Below the pieces are notes generated by a model that saw only the letters and a list, made by a program, of their open reading frames with translations, was not told the origin of the DNA and searched no databases. DNA of 8,327 nucleotides from Burkholderiaceae bacterium. Its GTDB lineage: Bacteria > Pseudomonadota > Gammaproteobacteria > Burkholderiales > Burkholderiaceae. Positions 6,371-8,327 of the stretch are shown piece by piece. Position 1 is the first letter of the stretch; every line of letters starts with the position of its first letter. The stretch spans positions 1 through 8,327 of the forward strand of contig JALORV010000048.1 in assembly GCA_025458735.1 (NCBI GenBank). Reading direction: 5' to 3'. A program made the position numbers and the translations under genes.

Positions 6371-7536
6371 ACAGATCCCAGCGTGCGCGATTCGCGCACT
6401 GGGCTCCCACCTCGGGTGAGTGACGGCAAAGCGGCGCTCCGGCCACGGATGAAGGATGCGAGGTCGAGGCAGCCAGGCGTCGGCGATCCGCGCCATCCGC
6501 TCCCAGGTCATGCCGTCCTTCTGACTGCGGCGCCGCAGCGTCCGCCGCCAGAGGTGGATGACGTGGTAGCGGAACGCACCCAGGGCCCGCGCATTCGTGG
6601 GCACCGCGTGGGAGGCGAAGAAGCCGGTGACCAGCTGCTTGAGCCATCGCCCCTGCGCGGGAATGGGCTCGTGCAGGCGCCGACGGAGCTGGTCCTTGAC
6701 CGCCCGGAGCTTGGCCCGCAGACGATCGCCGCGGGTCTTCCGCTGCAACAGGAAGCGCCCCTGGCGGGACTTGCCGCAGATGAAGATGAACTTCAGGAAG
6801 GTGAAGGTCTCCGGTTTGCCAAGGCCCCGCCGCTGGCGATTCTGTGCCGCACGGCGGCCGAACTCCAGCAGGCGGGTCTTGTCCGGATGCAGCGTCAACG
6901 CAAACTGCTCCAACCGCGCCCGCATCGCCTCAGAGATCGAACACGTAGTGCAGGTAGACGTTCGCCAGCAGGGGCGAGATGACCGCCCCCTGGGGCGTGC
7001 CTTCGGCACTGACGCGCAGCTCTCCGTCTTCCAGGACCCCGGCCTGCAGCCACTTGCGTACCAGCCGGAGGATGCGCTCGTCGCCGATCCCCACCGCCAA
7101 GGCATCCAGCGCGTCATGCTGACCGCGCCGCGGTCGGAAGCCATACGAGAACCCGAGGAAGTCCACCTCGTAGATCGCGTTCAGCACCTCGACCACGGGC
7201 CGCGAGGTTGCCCGCGTAGTCCTGCCACGTCAGGCCGTCGACACCGGGGGCGGCAGCGCGCCTAAGCGCATGGCATGCCTCCCACAGCCGGTCGACCGTG
7301 ACGTGGTGCAGCAACGCCGTGAACCGTTCCTGCTTCCGTTGCCTTGCCACTTGCCGTAAACGGTCCAGCCCCAGTGACACGCTCTCCCGGTTCTGCGCCC
7401 GGCCCGTGCGTGCCTGACCCGTGTTCCCCTCGGCCCCCGCCCTTCGCTCCACCCGCTCCGCCGCCGGCTGCCCGACCTTGTTCGCAGGCTTCATCGCTAC
7501 TATGGCGAGATCTGACTTCTCGGGCCCGTGCATCAC
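6353..7536 (-). pseudogene. ltrA: Group II intron reverse transcriptase/maturase, broken by three deletions
   Basis: Three readable blocks lie in different frames. Block 1 (7536 to about 7201, GTG or ATG start, GAGGAG upstream) holds the N-terminal RT0-like part, including APGVDGLTWQDY. Block 2 (about 7200 to 6930) has VVEVLNAIYEVDFLGFSYGFR and then, after an in-frame loss, GDERILRLVRKWLQAGVLEDG through GTPQGAVISPLLANVYLHY. Block 3 (about 6932 to 6353) has LTLHPDKTRLLEFGR, the thumb and maturase X region with SQKDGMTW, and ends in GICAGGAR. Missing at the junctions near 7200, 7088 and 6931 are the early finger motifs, the DADIRxFFD motif and the YADD motif, which includes all the catalytic Asp residues. 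No HNH endonuclease domain follows. It cannot encode an active polymerase. Confidence 0.9.
6374..6406 (-). ncRNA. Group II intron domain V, inside the maturase coding end
   Basis: A 33-nt minus-strand hairpin begins GAGCCCAGTGCGCG and ends CACGCTGGGATC. It has the AGC catalytic triad at its 5' base, an 8-nt lower helix (one G-A mismatch), the 2-nt CG bulge on the 3' side, and an upper TGCGCG/CGCGCA stem. It sits within the last codons of the reverse transcriptase, so RNA catalytic core and protein tail share the same bases. Confidence 0.75.
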
Positions 7537-7870
7537 CGGCTACGGCTCCTCGCCTTCCCGATGCGGACCCGCCCGGTACCGCGGCGGGTCAGACCCGAGA
7601 TCTCCCGCGCATGCCAGGGTCTGCGACCGCGCCGGGCCGGGGGGCGCTCGCGCTCGCGCGCCCCTGCGTGTTGCCTTCCGCCTTCCGAACGGCGTCGGCA
7701 CCCGGGGTTGTAAAACGTTCGCGGCTCAATGGCTGGCCTGCACGCTCCCCTGCCGACGCTTCGCCGACACCCTCGCGGATGCCTGCGCACGGCTCGGGGC
7801 CGATGCGGATCGCTACGCCTTCATCGCAGGGGACTTCCACCCCCTACTCCTTGCCGGTCTCCCGGCACAC
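7537..7870 (-). other. Group II intron 5' region (domain I and following)
   Basis: This 334-bp stretch upstream of the reverse transcriptase start is presumed to encode the 5' structural domains of the intron RNA. Visible elements on the minus strand are GTGTG at the start, a GCCGG/CCGGC stem closed by GAGA (7866-7853), a GTGGAAGTCCCCTGCGATGA stretch, and a strong GGGGCGCGCGAGCGC-type hairpin around 7641-7664. The plus-strand frames crossing it are antisense by-products. I did not fold the whole domain. Confidence 0.6.
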
Positions 7871-7933
7871 TCAGGATCCTTTACAGCGGCCGGCTGGGTC
7901 GGATCCGGCGAGCGATGACTCGCGCGTCGCCGT

Positions 7934-7952
7934 CCAGATGGTCACCGTCTGG
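7934..7952. other. 19-bp near-perfect palindrome
   Basis: CCAGATGGTCACCGTCTGG reads almost the same on both strands, with one G-T wobble pair and a single central base. It lies over the presumed start of the decayed DUF190-like gene. It could be an operator-like site or chance in GC-rich DNA. Confidence 0.3.
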
Positions 7953-8327
7953 CTTCAGGGCTTGGCCGATGGGCGGTCGTCGACCCTAAACCGGCATAAC
8001 AGGCAAAACGCAGCGCGCGAAACCGGCCTGCGGGCAAACCGGATCGTCGCCACCGCCGTCTCCACGAGGAGCACTTCTGCGAGCTGGCGGGCGACCTGCC
8101 GGTCGAGTTCGGATTCGTGGCCACCGCGAACGAGGCGGGCCGGTTCATCGCGTACCTCCATACGCGGGAGGCCAACGTCTCTTGCTTGCGGATACTCGTG
8201 GAGACCGGTCTCGGGCGCGGCGCGACCTCGCGCGGACCGCCGCAGGAACCCTCGCCTCAAGCAAGGATGTCCGCCGTTGCCTTCCGCGCAGACCTCGGCC
8301 AGCCTTGCGCGAGGTGGCCGGAAGTCC
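7938..8327 (+). pseudogene. Decayed DUF190-like gene, continuing beyond the window
   Basis: Two frames together resemble a DUF190 protein, a small alpha/beta protein of unknown function. The first runs from ATG 7938: MVTVWLQGLADG, then NAARETGLRAN. The second, readable from about 8042, gives RRHRRLHEEHFCELAGDLP (to about 8101), followed by VEFGFVATANEAGRFIAYL and a tail that stays open to the window edge. In the family, a short GATVxRGxxGFG-like segment joins these halves. It is missing here and the frame changes, so a small deletion probably broke the gene. The second frame has a TAA at 7997-7999 and no usable start. Identification rests on the RLHEEHFCELAGDLP block from memory of the family, so it is moderate. 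Confidence 0.5.

Larger units (their letters stand above)
6334..7870 (-). mobile_element. Degenerate group II intron with encoded reverse transcriptase
   Basis: On the minus strand the proposed 5' end is GTGTG at 7870, matching the GUGYG consensus. Domain I-like sequence follows, then the broken reverse transcriptase/maturase gene, then domains V and VI. The proposed 3' end is CCGCGAT at 6334, 7 nt past a bulged adenosine. The total is 1537 nt; the coding part is clearly shortened by three deletions compared with full-length introns of this kind. It lacks a working polymerase and could not move on its own. The 5' boundary is less certain than the 3' one, because I did not find an obvious EBS1 matching the 5' flank. 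Confidence 0.8.

Noticed and set aside
6322..7905. Possible direct repeat flanking the intron (GCCGCTGGGTG and GCCGGCTGGGTC)
   Set aside because: The match is short and imperfect in GC-rich DNA, it does not abut both ends, and group II introns normally make no target duplication.
7421..7918. Plus-strand 165-codon frame resembling commonly annotated hypothetical proteins
   Set aside because: It is antisense to the 5' structural region of the group II intron; similar database proteins are probably the same artefact.

Overview
The window is a GC-rich piece of a proteobacterial genome, probably gammaproteobacterial. That placement is inferred from GC content and from the style of the proteins, not from a marker gene. 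The left half is a copper-handling neighbourhood. The right half is an accessory region made of an insertion sequence, a decayed group II intron and a decayed chromosomal gene.

Layout. Positions 1-1017 (minus strand) hold a patatin-like phospholipase lipoprotein that runs off the left edge. Only 23 bp away and divergent, a plus-strand series begins. It contains a small secreted Met/Gly/Pro-rich protein (1041-1361), a 76-residue membrane-anchored SHOCT-domain protein (1470-1700), a broken second SHOCT tail (1824-1913), a Met-rich periplasmic protein (2037-2579) and a complete copper-exporting P1B-type ATPase (2664-4982). The ATPase has a YHS domain and a second Cys motif region at its N-terminus instead of classical HMA domains. 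The likely combined role is copper tolerance: Met-rich periplasmic proteins bind Cu(I), and the ATPase pumps it out of the cytoplasm.

Positions 4983-6173 are a complete 1191-bp IS5-family element. It has imperfect inverted repeats, a 319-residue transposase on the minus strand and a CTAA target duplication. The left CTAA carries the copA stop codon, so the insertion landed on the end of copA without changing the protein. A hairpin just inside the right end overlaps the transposase Shine-Dalgarno sequence.

Positions 6334-7870 are a group II intron in minus orientation. It starts with GUGUG and ends with recognisable domains V and VI and a bulged branch-point adenosine. Its reverse transcriptase/maturase gene is broken by three internal deletions that remove the catalytic Asp motifs of the polymerase, while the maturase (X) part is still readable. 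Past the intron, 7938-8327 is a decayed plus-strand gene resembling the DUF190 family, cut by the right edge. I see no tRNA, rRNA or CRISPR array.
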